17,006 bases of DNA from Pedobacter sp. (GTDB lineage Bacteria > Bacteroidota > Bacteroidia > Sphingobacteriales > Sphingobacteriaceae). Under the pieces are notes generated by a model. It searched no databases, was not told the origin of the DNA, and saw only the letters and a list, made by a program, of their open reading frames with translations. The stretch spans positions 1 through 17,006 of the forward strand of contig JASLGV010000183.1 of assembly GCA_030149995.1 (NCBI GenBank), given 5' to 3'. Position 1 is the first letter of the stretch. Every line of letters starts with the position of its first letter. The translations under genes and the position numbers were made by a program. Below, piece by piece: positions 1 through 8,913 of the stretch.

Positions 1-3000
1 AATTAATGTTTGGATCTCTCAGGGTTGCCAGTGGTTCTGTTTGCCAGTTAAAAGTGGTACCATAACGGGTTTTAACAGTTAACCAGTTAAAACCTGGAAT
101 CTTATCAATCGGTAAATTATAGGTTACATTTAAGTTATGGCTGTAATCTGTTGTTCGGCCAAGCCGGATCAGGTTCTGCCAAACCGTATCGCGTTTTGCT
201 CCATTAATCCTGCCGTCCGGTTCATCAATAATTGAGTAATTGGTGGCATTGAAATCAAGCTGCAACGAACGTGTTAAATTCCAGGCAATCCCATAAATCC
301 GGGTCATTCTGAAATTCTTATTAAAAGTAGTACCGTACCCACCCTGATTAGGCGAATAAGCATTACTTGGGTCGTTGTTACGCAGGGTATTCTCGGCATA
401 TAAACGATCTACATCCACCCTGAAATTGATCGAACTTGGCATCAGGCTGAAATTAAAATCTTTTAAAAGAGCCAGCATGTTCGATTTTATAATCTTTTCA
501 AAAGGGGCATAATTCTTTGCTTCTTTCGAATAATTATATTGAAGGGATGCCCGGTATGTATTTTGGATACTGCTCTGGTTAATAAAATCGCGGTGATTGT
601 ACTGCGTATAAGCATAACTTGCCGAGAAGTTTTCAATATCCCACAACCTTACCGGCTTTTCATTATTTACCCTTTCTTTTCTTACGTTGGTGAAGTTAAT
701 CCCTCTTCTAACGGTATAATCCTGTGCAAAATTTAAGATGGAATCTTTTTGCTCTTTGGTCGATTGATTCAACGCATTTTTAAGTTCAATATCCGGTGTA
801 CGCGGGTTATACTGTGGTGTAGAAACCTGCTTCGAATAACTCACAAACATTGGGATTTTAACGCCCGATTTTTGTGGCAGGAACTTGCCCAGCTCAACAG
901 CCGACGAAACATCTAAAAGCACATTATCGGCCCGGTTCCGTTCGCTTACTTTTGAGTCTATAGAACCAAAACCTATGGTTGATTTACTTCCCGAAATGTT
1001 AACATCTGCAAAATCTGCAAGCTTCAGGTTTAACCGTGCCGTTGCGGCCCAACCGCCTCTTTCGTCAAAATCGGTAAGCCTTAATTCATTAAACCAAACC
1101 TGAACACTTTTATCCAAACCATCATCACTTTCAGGACTTGCCGGATTTCTTAGCAGGTTTTTAACCCCCAGCATGTAAACCCTCACCTTACTCATATCTG
1201 GCTGTCCTTTTACAATAATGGTTCTTGTTCCGTCTGAATAGGTAAAAGGAACGTTTGATGGCCAAGGTTGTCCGTTGGCTTGTTTGGCCACATTACGCGC
1301 AAGCTTCGCATTCTGAAACAGCGTCAGGTCGATATCCATGCGGTTGGCTTCCGGCCAGATTGCATTTGGATCGCTGGTACCGGGCTGCGTAATGGTTAAT
1401 GGTAATGAGTATTCGTAATAGTTATCCTGGTTATCAGTTCCAATCCGTAAAAAAGCGGCTACTTCATTGTTACTCAGCAACTGGTTATTAACTGCTTCGG
1501 CATGAATAAACATTTCCAGGCGTTTGTAAGATCTGAAATCACTGTAGGCCGTTTTAAAGGCTGCCCGCCCATAACCATCCCGTAGATTTTTAACGGTTAC
1601 GGCCAGCGACTGCTCATTCAGCTTGGTATCGCCCCGGTAGTTACTGAAATCTCTTTCGCGCAGAATGCCCGGAGGCGTAACATATGGAATAGGTGTACGC
1701 TTACCGTTCTCCTCGATGTTAACCGTCGAAACCTCGATGGTTGAATTATCAGGGGTTAAAGTTGCCAATGCCGGATCGACAATTACTTCTTCCGCTTCAT
1801 TTTTAGTATTGTAGGCACGCCACTCACCGCGTATAAGCTGAAGTTTTGCAAAACGAAGAACAGCCGTATCAGCAAAGTTTGTCATGAAAATACGGAAGAA
1901 ACGGATCGATTTAAAATCCTGGATGCCCCCTACCTTGTCTTTGTATTCGCTAATAGGAATTCTAAACTGATACCAGGTAACCGCTTGGGTGGTATTGTTT
2001 GCCAGTTTTACCTGCGAGGTAACTTTATCGGTAATGAAGTTTTGTCCAACAACCATATCCCCCGGACGGATCGATACTTTATACTGAAAGTATTCGTCGG
2101 TCTGACTCATGTTATTGTCGCGGTTGATGTCTTCACCATCCGGCAAAGAAGTAGAAGCCGAATTTTCTATGCCCAGCTCTTCCTGCGATTGCTGAGAAGT
2201 TTTTGAGTTTCCTTCTGTACCGTTATATCTTTCATATCTCTTTAAAATGCCTGCATTGATCCGGTCAAGTTCCGGTCCTCTGAAATATGCATAATCATCT
2301 GATGAAGGATCGGCATCCAGCTCGGCCGCTGCCTGCGGATTTAACTGTGCTTTAATCAGGTTAAGCTGTCTTGCAAATTTGACACGCTCATTTTGGTTGG
2401 ATAAACCATCTAAACCAACATCTTGTGCTTTACGTACATTCGGATCATTATCAAATGCCTGTACAACAGGTTGTAGTTTTGGTACACGTCCCCAGGCAGT
2501 TTCGTCGAATTTTGTCGGATCATCGTTAGCCGGCAAGCCATTTTCGAGTGATTTTCTTCCGTCTTTCAGAATATCTTCCGATATATTTCCAAGGTTAAAA
2601 TAAAGATCCCCACCGGTTGAATTGTTTTTATAAATAAACGGATCCATTACCCAGAACTCAATAAATCCAACATTTAACGCCTCGAAATCATTGCTTTCTA
2701 TTTTACGCATAAACCCACCCCAGTTGCCTTTCGGATTGGTTAGTCTTCCATCCTGGGTAAAACCAGTGGTGCGGTAGTTATACGGACCTCTAACCGTTGG
2801 ATAAAAAGCCACGTTCAGGGTGTTCAGGTTTAACGACTGCCCGGTTGGTGTTTCTTTATACGGGAAAACCTCCTGTTCAATAATTTCGCGTACATAATGA
2901 TTGGAAAGTTCTGTACGGTTGTTGCGAATATTTGAAGGAGTAGTCGAAGCACCTGAGTTATAAAAAGTAGGATCGATGTTGTAAAAAGCAATTCTTGCAC

Positions 3001-5704
3001 GGTTGTAGCCATATTCCAGATTATCCATCAGCTGCGACTCCGGGAACAACTGCGGTGTTCCGGAAAGTTGCCAGGCAATGGCACTTTTTAGGTCGATAAC
3101 CGATCTGGATGCTTCAAAATCGTCCAGATAACTTACACCGTTTTTACTACCTGCAAAATTTAATGCACGCGGATGCCCCGGAATCAGTTGTGCAAACTCT
3201 CCGTAAAAATTAACACTCGAAGGTGCCTTGGTAGAAATCAATGGAATTTTATCCACCAGCTTGGTTAAAAATCTTGATGGGGAACTGTAGTTAATGTCGG
3301 CACCCCAAATGGTATTTGAAATGGGTTCTTCACCAATATTTATTTTCTGTGTAAGCGGCTTTTCTGTCAGGTTCATAAATGTTCCCCCCAGATTTAGCTT
3401 GTTGTTTACGCGGTAATCTAAACGTGTTCCAAATAAAGAACGTTGCTGCAAACCAAAGAGCTCATTATTTTCTGTTGTTATACGAATCGGCTGTCCCGAG
3501 ATTAAAAGTGCCTGGTTGATAACACTCACCCTTCCGCCCTGGTAATCGACCGTATAATCTACCCCTTCGGTTAATGGCATGGTTCCTGAAAATACTTTAA
3601 CCGATCCTTCTGGTACGTTAATGGCATTCAGGCTAAACTCTGACGAAACTTCAGACTGGTAACTGGCCTTAATGATATAGCGGTTCTGATTTTGGAACAA
3701 CTGCTTGGCAATGGTCTGTGTCGAATCGTACAGGGCTGTAAAAGTATATTTATCAATCAATGCCTGCTCTGCCGGGGTAAACTTAGCAGCCAAATCCTTT
3801 CCGAATGGTTCAATAACCGGAAAAATAATGCGTCCGTTGGCCGGATCAATCGTAATGTATCCTGTATTGGTGTTGCTGATCAGCGAACTGAGACTTGAGT
3901 TCGAGAAACCGCCGCCAAAAGAGCTGTTATTATTATAAGAAGAGGCTGCATATGCAGATCCAAATGCATTATTTGCCGCCACAAAATCGAATACCCCATC
4001 CGATTTGCGTTCATTCTGCTGATTTAAACGGTCAAATTCGGTCAGATAAATCCATTGCTTATTGGCGGTATTCTGCCCCTCGGTCATAACCGGATTTTCA
4101 ACACCCGTGGTGTTATCAATGCGGTAAATATCAAGCTTAAAATTCTGGTTGCTAATCTGATACCCACCTATTGAATAGATGTTTTTCATCATCAGGTTCC
4201 AGGTTGGCAACTTTATTTTGGTGGTTTCGTTCTTTAATAATTTTGTATATAATACCTTCGGATTATTCGGATCAAAAGGAATATCTGTCGAAAACTCCCC
4301 TACCTGATATTCAACGCCGTTATATGTATAGCGATAGGCTACAGCCAATACCTCATCAGAATTTAAAGGGTTATTTAAGGAGATATAACCCAGTTGTGGC
4401 TGATAAGTAAACTCACGGTCTGTTAGTTTTCTGGCGTAAGTAAGTTTTGCAAAGTTATCTGTTCCACCATTGGCCTGAAAAAATGAGATTACATTATTCG
4501 AGTTGGTTAAGCGGGCATCCTGTGGCAAGCGTTGCAACAGGTTATTGGATTGCTGGCTAAAGCCAGAGGCAGTAGTACCGGCTGGTAAAGCGGAAGTTCC
4601 ACCCGTAAAGAGGGCAGTATTGTAAGGTTGATTTTCACCCAGATCTAAAAATCCAAGTACATCTCTCGAATCGGTTGTACTTCCCGATTTATTGGTAATC
4701 CAGACTTCTATTTTAGTAATCTGGATTGGAGATGTTATAATGGGTGCATTGGCCAGATTCTTATTATAGTTGTTGCGGAAATACTGTGATAAGAAGTAGT
4801 GTTTATTGGCCTCGTAACTATCGGCACTTACCCGTGTTTCGTTTTGCTGCGCCCCGTTTGTAATGCGGATTTCTTTTGATTCTGATTTTTGTTGTGTATA
4901 AACACTGGTAACATTCAGCCTGCCAAATTTTAACTGCGTTTTAATCCCGAACAACGCTTGCGTACCACTTATCAGACTGGTATTTAAAGGCATACTTACG
5001 TTACCGGCTTCAATTTTCTGTATAATGTCATCTGCGCCGCCGGTATAATCGAGCTTAATCTGGTTTTCAAAATCAAACTGCGCTTCGGTATTGTAATTGC
5101 TCTTTATTTTTAACTTGGTTCCGATGTTACCAACCAAATCCATTTGGATCCGCTGGTTAAAATCGAAATTGGTTTGTACCCGCTGACGCTCATTAAACAA
5201 AGGGTTTTCATTTTTATTAACGCGCCCTAAAAAGGTTAGCTCAGCCTCGCCTCTTGGCTGGATATCGATGGTTGTACCTCCAAAAAGTTTTTCAAACGAT
5301 TTGCTGTTCACCTGAATTGGCGGAATAATGCCTGTATTGCGGAAATCACTTACCTCGGCATCAGAAATGCTCCGCCAGTTTCCGCGTTTTATTTCGCTGT
5401 TCACCAGGCGCTGGTATTCCTCAATGGTTAGATACTGGGTTTTGGTAACGTATTTATCGCCAATCAGTTCCTTTACTACATACCGTTTATTCTTGGCATC
5501 GTATTCTACCACCCGCCTTAAGTTACTTGGCAGTGGATAAAATGGATTCGTGCTGGGACTGATACCCAGCAACTGTTTTTCCCTTAAGCTAAAATTATTT
5601 TTAGACGTAGCTGTATCTGCCTTACTTTGAACCACTTGAGAGCGGACATTTTTTGAGGCGAATAAGATAGGGAGGAGGATTAAGAAAGTAAAGATTTTCT
5701 TCAA
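1..5704 (-). CDS. sprA: SprA, outer-membrane translocon of the type IX secretion system / gliding motility (3' end outside window)
   Basis: SprA forms the very large outer-membrane beta-barrel channel through which type IX (Por) secretion substrates leave the cell; in gliding Bacteroidota it is also needed for motility. The frame is open from a TTG at 5704 to the window edge, giving 1901 codons; known SprA proteins are about 2,400 residues, so roughly the last fifth is missing. The first residues MKKIFTFLILLPILF with a likely cut after Ser22 form a good signal peptide. Family hallmarks include SYLDDFEASRS near residue 855 and RPGDMVVGQNFITDKV near residue 1210, in the second SprA_N-type region; the remainder is rich in alternating beta-strand and Asn/Tyr segments. 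A low-complexity Asn/Gly/Ser loop lies near residues 583-603. No ATG fits: an in-frame TAG (the ruvA stop) sits only four codons upstream, so TTG is the most likely start. It is the last visible gene of maeB-ruvA-sprA. Identification is secure; the start codon is less so. Confidence 0.96.
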   Translation of the reverse strand, partial: MKKIFTFLILLPILFASKNVRSQVVQSKADTATSKNNFSLREKQLLGISPSTNPFYPLPSNLRRVVEYDAKNKRYVVKELIGDKYVTKTQYLTIEEYQRLVNSEIKRGNWRSISDAEVSDFRNTGIIPPIQVNSKSFEKLFGGTTIDIQPRGEAELTFLGRVNKNENPLFNERQRVQTNFDFNQRIQMDLVGNIGTKLKIKSNYNTEAQFDFENQIKLDYTGGADDIIQKIEAGNVSMPLNTSLISGTQALFGIKTQLKFGRLNVTSVYTQQKSESKEIRITNGAQQNETRVSADSYEANKHYFLSQYFRNNYNKNLANAPIITSPIQITKIEVWITNKSGSTTDSRDVLGFLDLGENQPYNTALFTGGTSALPAGTTASGFSQQSNNLLQRLPQDARLTNSNNVISFFQANGGTDNFAKLTYARKLTDREFTYQPQLGYISLNNPLNSDEVLAVAYRYTYNGVEYQVGEFSTDIPFDPNNPKVLYTKLLKNETTKIKLPTWNLMMKNIYSIGGYQISNQNFKLDIYRIDNTTGVENPVMTEGQNTANKQWIYLTEFDRLNQQNERKSDGVFDFVAANNAFGSAYAASSYNNNSSFGGGFSNSSLSSLISNTNTGYITIDPANGRIIFPVIEPFGKDLAAKFTPAEQALIDKYTFTALYDSTQTIAKQLFQNQNRYIIKASYQSEVSSEFSLNAINVPEGSVKVFSGTMPLTEGVDYTVDYQGGRVSVINQALLISGQPIRITTENNELFGLQQRSLFGTRLDYRVNNKLNLGGTFMNLTEKPLTQKINIGEEPISNTIWGADINYSSPSRFLTKLVDKIPLISTKAPSSVNFYGEFAQLIPGHPRALNFAGSKNGVSYLDDFEASRSVIDLKSAIAWQLSGTPQLFPESQLMDNLEYGYNRARIAFYNIDPTFYNSGASTTPSNIRNNRTELSNHYVREIIEQEVFPYKETPTGQSLNLNTLNVAFYPTVRGPYNYRTTGFTQDGRLTNPKGNWGGFMRKIESNDFEALNVGFIEFWVMDPFIYKNNSTGGDLYFNLGNISEDILKDGRKSLENGLPANDDPTKFDETAWGRVPKLQPVVQAFDNDPNVRKAQDVGLDGLSNQNERVKFARQLNLIKAQLNPQAAAELDADPSSDDYAYFRGPELDRINAGILKRYERYNGTEGNSKTSQQSQEELGIENSASTSLPDGEDINRDNNMSQTDEYFQYKVSIRPGDMVVGQNFITDKVTSQVKLANNTTQAVTWYQFRIPISEYKDKVGGIQDFKSIRFFRIFMTNFADTAVLRFAKLQLIRGEWRAYNTKNEAEEVIVDPALATLTPDNSTIEVSTVNIEENGKRTPIPYVTPPGILRERDFSNYRGDTKLNEQSLAVTVKNLRDGYGRAAFKTAYSDFRSYKRLEMFIHAEAVNNQLLSNNEVAAFLRIGTDNQDNYYEYSLPLTITQPGTSDPNAIWPEANRMDIDLTLFQNAKLARNVAKQANGQPWPSNVPFTYSDGTRTIIVKGQPDMSKVRVYMLGVKNLLRNPASPESDDGLDKSVQVWFNELRLTDFDERGGWAATARLNLKLADFADVNISGSKSTIGFGSIDSKVSERNRADNVLLDVSSAVELGKFLPQKSGVKIPMFVSYSKQVSTPQYNPRTPDIELKNALNQSTKEQKDSILNFAQDYTVRRGINFTNVRKERVNNEKPVRLWDIENFSASYAYTQYNHRDFINQSSIQNTYRASLQYNYSKEAKNYAPFEKIIKSNMLALLKDFNFSLMPSSINFRVDVDRLYAENTLRNNDPSNAYSPNQGGYGTTFNKNFRMTRIYGIAWNLTRSLQLDFNATNYSIIDEPDGRINGAKRDTVWQNLIRLGRTTDYSHNLNVTYNLPIDKIPGFNWLTVKTRYGTTFNWQTEPLATLRDPNIN

Positions 5705-5716
5705 AGGCCGTAAAGT

Positions 5717-6301
5717 CTATAGTTTTTTTAAAGCTTGTTTAATTAATTGCTCTACCGAAAGCGTTCCTTCTGTTGTTTTTAATATTTGGTCTAAAGTTTT
5801 TTCGGCGGTTTGTTTGGCAAATCCGAGCATTGTCAATGCAGATAACGCTTCATCTTTAACCGTATTGTGCTGAGGCATAGAAATTAACGAATCTACACCC
5901 TCTTTTTTTAGTTTGTCCTGTAATTCTAAAACCAACCGTTGGGCTGTTTTAGCGCCTAAACCTTTAATACGCTGTATTAAAGGCAAATCTGCTTTTACAA
6001 TGGCGGCTTGTATTTCTGTTGGTGTAATGGACGATAAAATCATTCGCCCGGTATTCGGACCAATCCCGGAAACAGATATTAAATGTAAAAATAAACGGCG
6101 TTCGCCCTCATCAGCGAAACCGTATAAAGTATGCCCGTCTTCTTTAACATGCAGCCAGGTATAGAGCTTACAGCGTTCTGTATCTGGCAAATTACTATAG
6201 GTATTTAGAGAGATGTTAATATGATAGCCTATACCGCCGGCCTCAATTACAACATAAGCAGGATTATTAAATGTTAGTTTACCGTCGATATAGGCGTACA
6301 T
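5717..6301 (-). CDS. ruvA: Holliday junction branch migration protein RuvA
   Basis: RuvA binds four-way DNA junctions as a tetramer and loads the RuvB motor for branch migration in recombinational repair, in the cytoplasm. The 194-residue length is normal. Residues 1-62 match the OB-fold domain I (MYAYIDGKLT start, VKEDGHTLYGF end), with Glu54/Asp55 at the positions of the acidic pin that separates strands in the E. coli protein. Two helix-hairpin-helix motifs follow: SGIGPNTGRMILS (about 78-90) and GLGAKTAQRLVLEL (about 114-127). A short linker leads to domain III (about 147-194), the RuvB-contacting part, with SALTMLGF. The gene starts 6 bases after the maeB stop and ends 12 bases before the sprA start, so it is almost certainly cotranscribed with both. 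No ruvB or ruvC is visible. There is no Shine-Dalgarno sequence, as expected for the phylum. Confidence 0.97.
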   Translation of the reverse strand: MYAYIDGKLTFNNPAYVVIEAGGIGYHINISLNTYSNLPDTERCKLYTWLHVKEDGHTLYGFADEGERRLFLHLISVSGIGPNTGRMILSSITPTEIQAAIVKADLPLIQRIKGLGAKTAQRLVLELQDKLKKEGVDSLISMPQHNTVKDEALSALTMLGFAKQTAEKTLDQILKTTEGTLSVEQLIKQALKKL

Positions 6302-6307
6302 AGATGT

Positions 6308-8629
6308 TTATTTCTTATTAGTCTTTGCAAATATACCTTTTCGTTTCGATGCTGCAGCCAATTCTTCTTTGGCCTGTACATCTACTACTGCAATGGTAAT
6401 CATATTTACAATCTCGCGCACAGAACTACCCAACTGAACAATATGTACCGGCTTATTTAAACCCAGTAAAATTGGTCCAACAGCTTCGGCTCCCCCCAGT
6501 TCCTGTAAAAGTTTGTAAGCAATATTTCCGGACTCTAAGTTAGGAAAAATTAAAGTATTTGCAGGTGCATCTGCCAATGTACTAAAAGGAAAATTTTCTC
6601 TAAGCAACTCATTGTTAATTGCAAAATTACCCTGCATCTCTCCATCAACCACTACTTCGGGATGATCGCGGTGTAATATTTTAACGGTTTCCCTTACTTT
6701 ATTCGGTGTAACCCCATCATTGGAACCGAAATTTGAATAAGAAAGTAAGGCAATGCGCGGTTTAATGTTAAACTGTTTTACAGATTTATCTAACAACAAA
6801 GTAATATCTACCAGTTCCTCTGCAGTAGGGTCTACATTTACCGTTGTATCTCCGAAAAACACAGGACCTTTTTTGGTCATCATCATGTACATACCGGCCA
6901 CCCGTTTTACGCCTGGCTCTACGCCAATTACATGTAAAGCTGGTTTTATGGTAGAGCCATAATTTTTCGTAAGGCCCGAAATCATCGCATCTGCCTCACC
7001 AAACTCAACCATAGAAGCACCAAAATAATTCCGGTCTCTTAAAAGCTTGGTTGCATCATTACGCGATACGCCCTTGCGCTGACGCTTAGCATACAGTGCA
7101 TCTGCATATTTTTTTGTTTTTTCGGGCTCCTGCATCTGATCGATGATCTGAATGCCTTCCAGTTCCAGTCCATGTTCGTCTATAATGGCCTGGATCTTTT
7201 CTTTGTTGCCCAATAAAATCGGAATGGCTACATTATCGTCTTTTACGATCTGCGCCGCTTTTAAAATCTTGTAATTATCTGCCTCGGCAAAAACCACCCG
7301 TTTCGGATCTGATTTTGCTTTATTGGTGATGGCGCGCATAATGGCATCATCTAACCCAAGGCGTTTACGTAATTCTTCGCCATAGGCATCCCAATCGGTA
7401 ATTACCTTACGGGCAACACCACTTTCAATGGCAGCTTTGGCAACAGCCATCGAAACTTCTGTAATTAACCTGAAATCGACCGGTTTTGGGATGATATAAT
7501 CTTTACCAAATTTCAGGTTACGGATGTTATAAGCCATATTTACAGATTCCGGAACTGATTTTTTAGCCAGATCTGCAATGGCTTTAACAGCGGCAATTTT
7601 CATGGCTTCGTTGATGCTGGTTGCCCGAACATCCAATGCGCCTCTAAAAATGTATGGAAAGCCCAAAACATTGTTTACCTGGTTCGGAAAATCAGAACGG
7701 CCTGTAGCCATAATCAGATCTTTGCGGGCACTTACCGCCAGTTCATAATCAATTTCCGGGTTCGGATTTGCCATGGCAAATACAATCGGGTTTTTGGCCA
7801 TCCCCATCAGCATCTCCGGTTTTATAATATTTCCGGCCGATAGGCCGATAAATACGTCTGCACCCTTCAGTGCATCGGTAATGTTGCTGATATCTTTTCT
7901 GGTCGTTGCGAAGGTCATCCGCATATCGTCTAAGTCTGTCCGGTCGGTAGTTATTAAACCATTAATATCAAACATAACCAGATTTTCGGCTTTAACGCCT
8001 AATGATAAATACATTTTAGAGCACGAAACGGCCGCAGCCCCTGCTCCACTTACCACAACCTTAATTTTATCTATCTTTTTCTTCTGAATTTCGCAGGCAT
8101 TTAACAAGGCTGCCCCCGAAATGATGGCTGTTCCATGCTGATCATCGTGCATAACCGGAATATTCATTTCCTGCTTTAACCGGCGCTCGATTTCGAAGCA
8201 TTCTGGCGCCTTGATATCTTCTAAATTGATTCCCCCAAAAGTTGGCTCCAGTGCTTTTACCGTTTTAACAAAATCGTCTACATCTTTGGTATCCAGCTCC
8301 AGGTCGAACACGTCGATATCGGCAAAGATTTTAAAAAGTAATCCTTTACCTTCCATTACCGGCTTTCCGGCTGCAGCTCCTATATCGCCCAGTCCCAAAA
8401 CAGCCGTTCCATTACTGATTACAGCAACCAGGTTTCCTTTTGCTGTGTATTTATAAGCATCTTCTACATTCTCTGCAATTTTTAAACATGGCTCAGCAAC
8501 TCCAGGAGAATAGGCTAATGTTAAATCGCGTTGCGAATTTGTCGGTTTTGTTGGTACAACCTGTATCTTTCCCGGGCGTCCTTGCGCATGATAATCAAGT
8601 GCATCTTGCTTTCTATTGGTCTTGCTCAT
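6308..8629 (-). CDS. maeB: NADP-dependent malic enzyme with C-terminal phosphotransacetylase-like domain (MaeB type)
   Basis: The protein catalyses oxidative decarboxylation of malate to pyruvate and CO2, yielding NADPH and linking the TCA cycle to pyruvate. Its 773 residues are the usual size of the MaeB fusion. The malic N-terminal domain (about 1-165) contains [11 protein letters not shown] with the catalytic Tyr40, MEGKGLLFK with Lys95, LEDI with metal-binding Glu137/Asp138, and the HDDQHGTA motif at 161-168. The NAD(P)-binding domain (about 170-405) shows SGAGAAAVS at 194-202 and AMANPNPE near 285-292. From about residue 430 to the end it resembles the PTA/PTB domain ([50 protein letters not shown]). 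In studied homologues that domain is regulatory, responding to acetyl-CoA, rather than catalytic. A TAnnTTTG promoter box lies 22 bases upstream, making this the first gene of maeB-ruvA-sprA. Confidence 0.97.
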   Translation of the reverse strand: MSKTNRKQDALDYHAQGRPGKIQVVPTKPTNSQRDLTLAYSPGVAEPCLKIAENVEDAYKYTAKGNLVAVISNGTAVLGLGDIGAAAGKPVMEGKGLLFKIFADIDVFDLELDTKDVDDFVKTVKALEPTFGGINLEDIKAPECFEIERRLKQEMNIPVMHDDQHGTAIISGAALLNACEIQKKKIDKIKVVVSGAGAAAVSCSKMYLSLGVKAENLVMFDINGLITTDRTDLDDMRMTFATTRKDISNITDALKGADVFIGLSAGNIIKPEMLMGMAKNPIVFAMANPNPEIDYELAVSARKDLIMATGRSDFPNQVNNVLGFPYIFRGALDVRATSINEAMKIAAVKAIADLAKKSVPESVNMAYNIRNLKFGKDYIIPKPVDFRLITEVSMAVAKAAIESGVARKVITDWDAYGEELRKRLGLDDAIMRAITNKAKSDPKRVVFAEADNYKILKAAQIVKDDNVAIPILLGNKEKIQAIIDEHGLELEGIQIIDQMQEPEKTKKYADALYAKRQRKGVSRNDATKLLRDRNYFGASMVEFGEADAMISGLTKNYGSTIKPALHVIGVEPGVKRVAGMYMMMTKKGPVFFGDTTVNVDPTAEELVDITLLLDKSVKQFNIKPRIALLSYSNFGSNDGVTPNKVRETVKILHRDHPEVVVDGEMQGNFAINNELLRENFPFSTLADAPANTLIFPNLESGNIAYKLLQELGGAEAVGPILLGLNKPVHIVQLGSSVREIVNMITIAVVDVQAKEELAAASKRKGIFAKTNKK

Positions 8630-8651
8630 ATGTAACTAATTAGTGACCCCG

Positions 8652-8659
8652 CAAAGGTA
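8652..8659 (-). promoter_or_regulatory. Bacteroidota -7 promoter box for the maeB-ruvA-sprA operon
   Basis: The minus strand reads TACCTTTG, an exact match to the Bacteroidota housekeeping -7 consensus TAnnTTTG. It ends 22 bases before the maeB ATG, allowing a leader of roughly 15 bases. The expected -33 TTTG is not clear; a TTTTTAT stretch about 20 bases upstream is the closest. The box sits in the only gap ahead of maeB, which supports it. Confidence 0.6.
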
Positions 8660-8913
8660 CAACCTGAACTTGATTTTATAAAAAGATATTGATATCCAAT
8701 GCAACACATCTGGCAAATCAGAATTATTCTATTTATGGCCTATGTACTTGCACCGGCTGAATGACTCAAAAAGGCGATGGATCCGTTCTAAGAAATCTGT
8801 AAAACTTTCTTTACGGTTTTGTATTAACGGGCAAAAGAAGATACCGAGATTGATAGCCGTTTGGGCATTATATTTTCAAATACAGGGCAAAGACTTTGAC
8901 CTTAAAAGAGGTA
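8660..8913. other. Intergenic region between the transglycosylase gene and the maeB promoter
   Basis: This 254-base stretch holds no gene I can support. It follows the stop of the transglycosylase gene and precedes the maeB promoter, so it should contain the end of the upstream operon. No strong terminator facing the minus strand is visible; only a 4-bp hairpin (ACCT/AGGT) lies just after the stop, near 8898-8911. A 7-bp hairpin at about 8799-8818 (CTGTAAA/TTTACGG with one G-T pair), followed by TTTTGTATT, points the other way and would terminate a plus-strand transcript. A basic 61-codon plus-strand frame at 8742-8927 overlaps the transglycosylase stop and resembles no family I know. Confidence 0.5.

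Noticed and set aside
3947..3958. 12-base palindrome CTGCATATGCAG inside sprA
   Set aside because: It encodes part of an Ala/Tyr/Ser stretch in frame, is isolated, and is far from any promoter; chance is the simplest explanation.
583..5540. Possible frameshift or break in the long sprA region, where many short plus-strand frames occur
   Set aside because: The minus-strand frame set by the TTG at 5704 is the same frame that encodes SprA-like sequence at the window edge and at the sites I read in between. I found no in-frame stop, so the gene appears intact within the window.
7773..8087. Plus-strand 104-codon frame antisense to maeB
   Set aside because: It is the complement of the NAD-binding domain of maeB; its hydrophobic look follows from the codons on the other strand.
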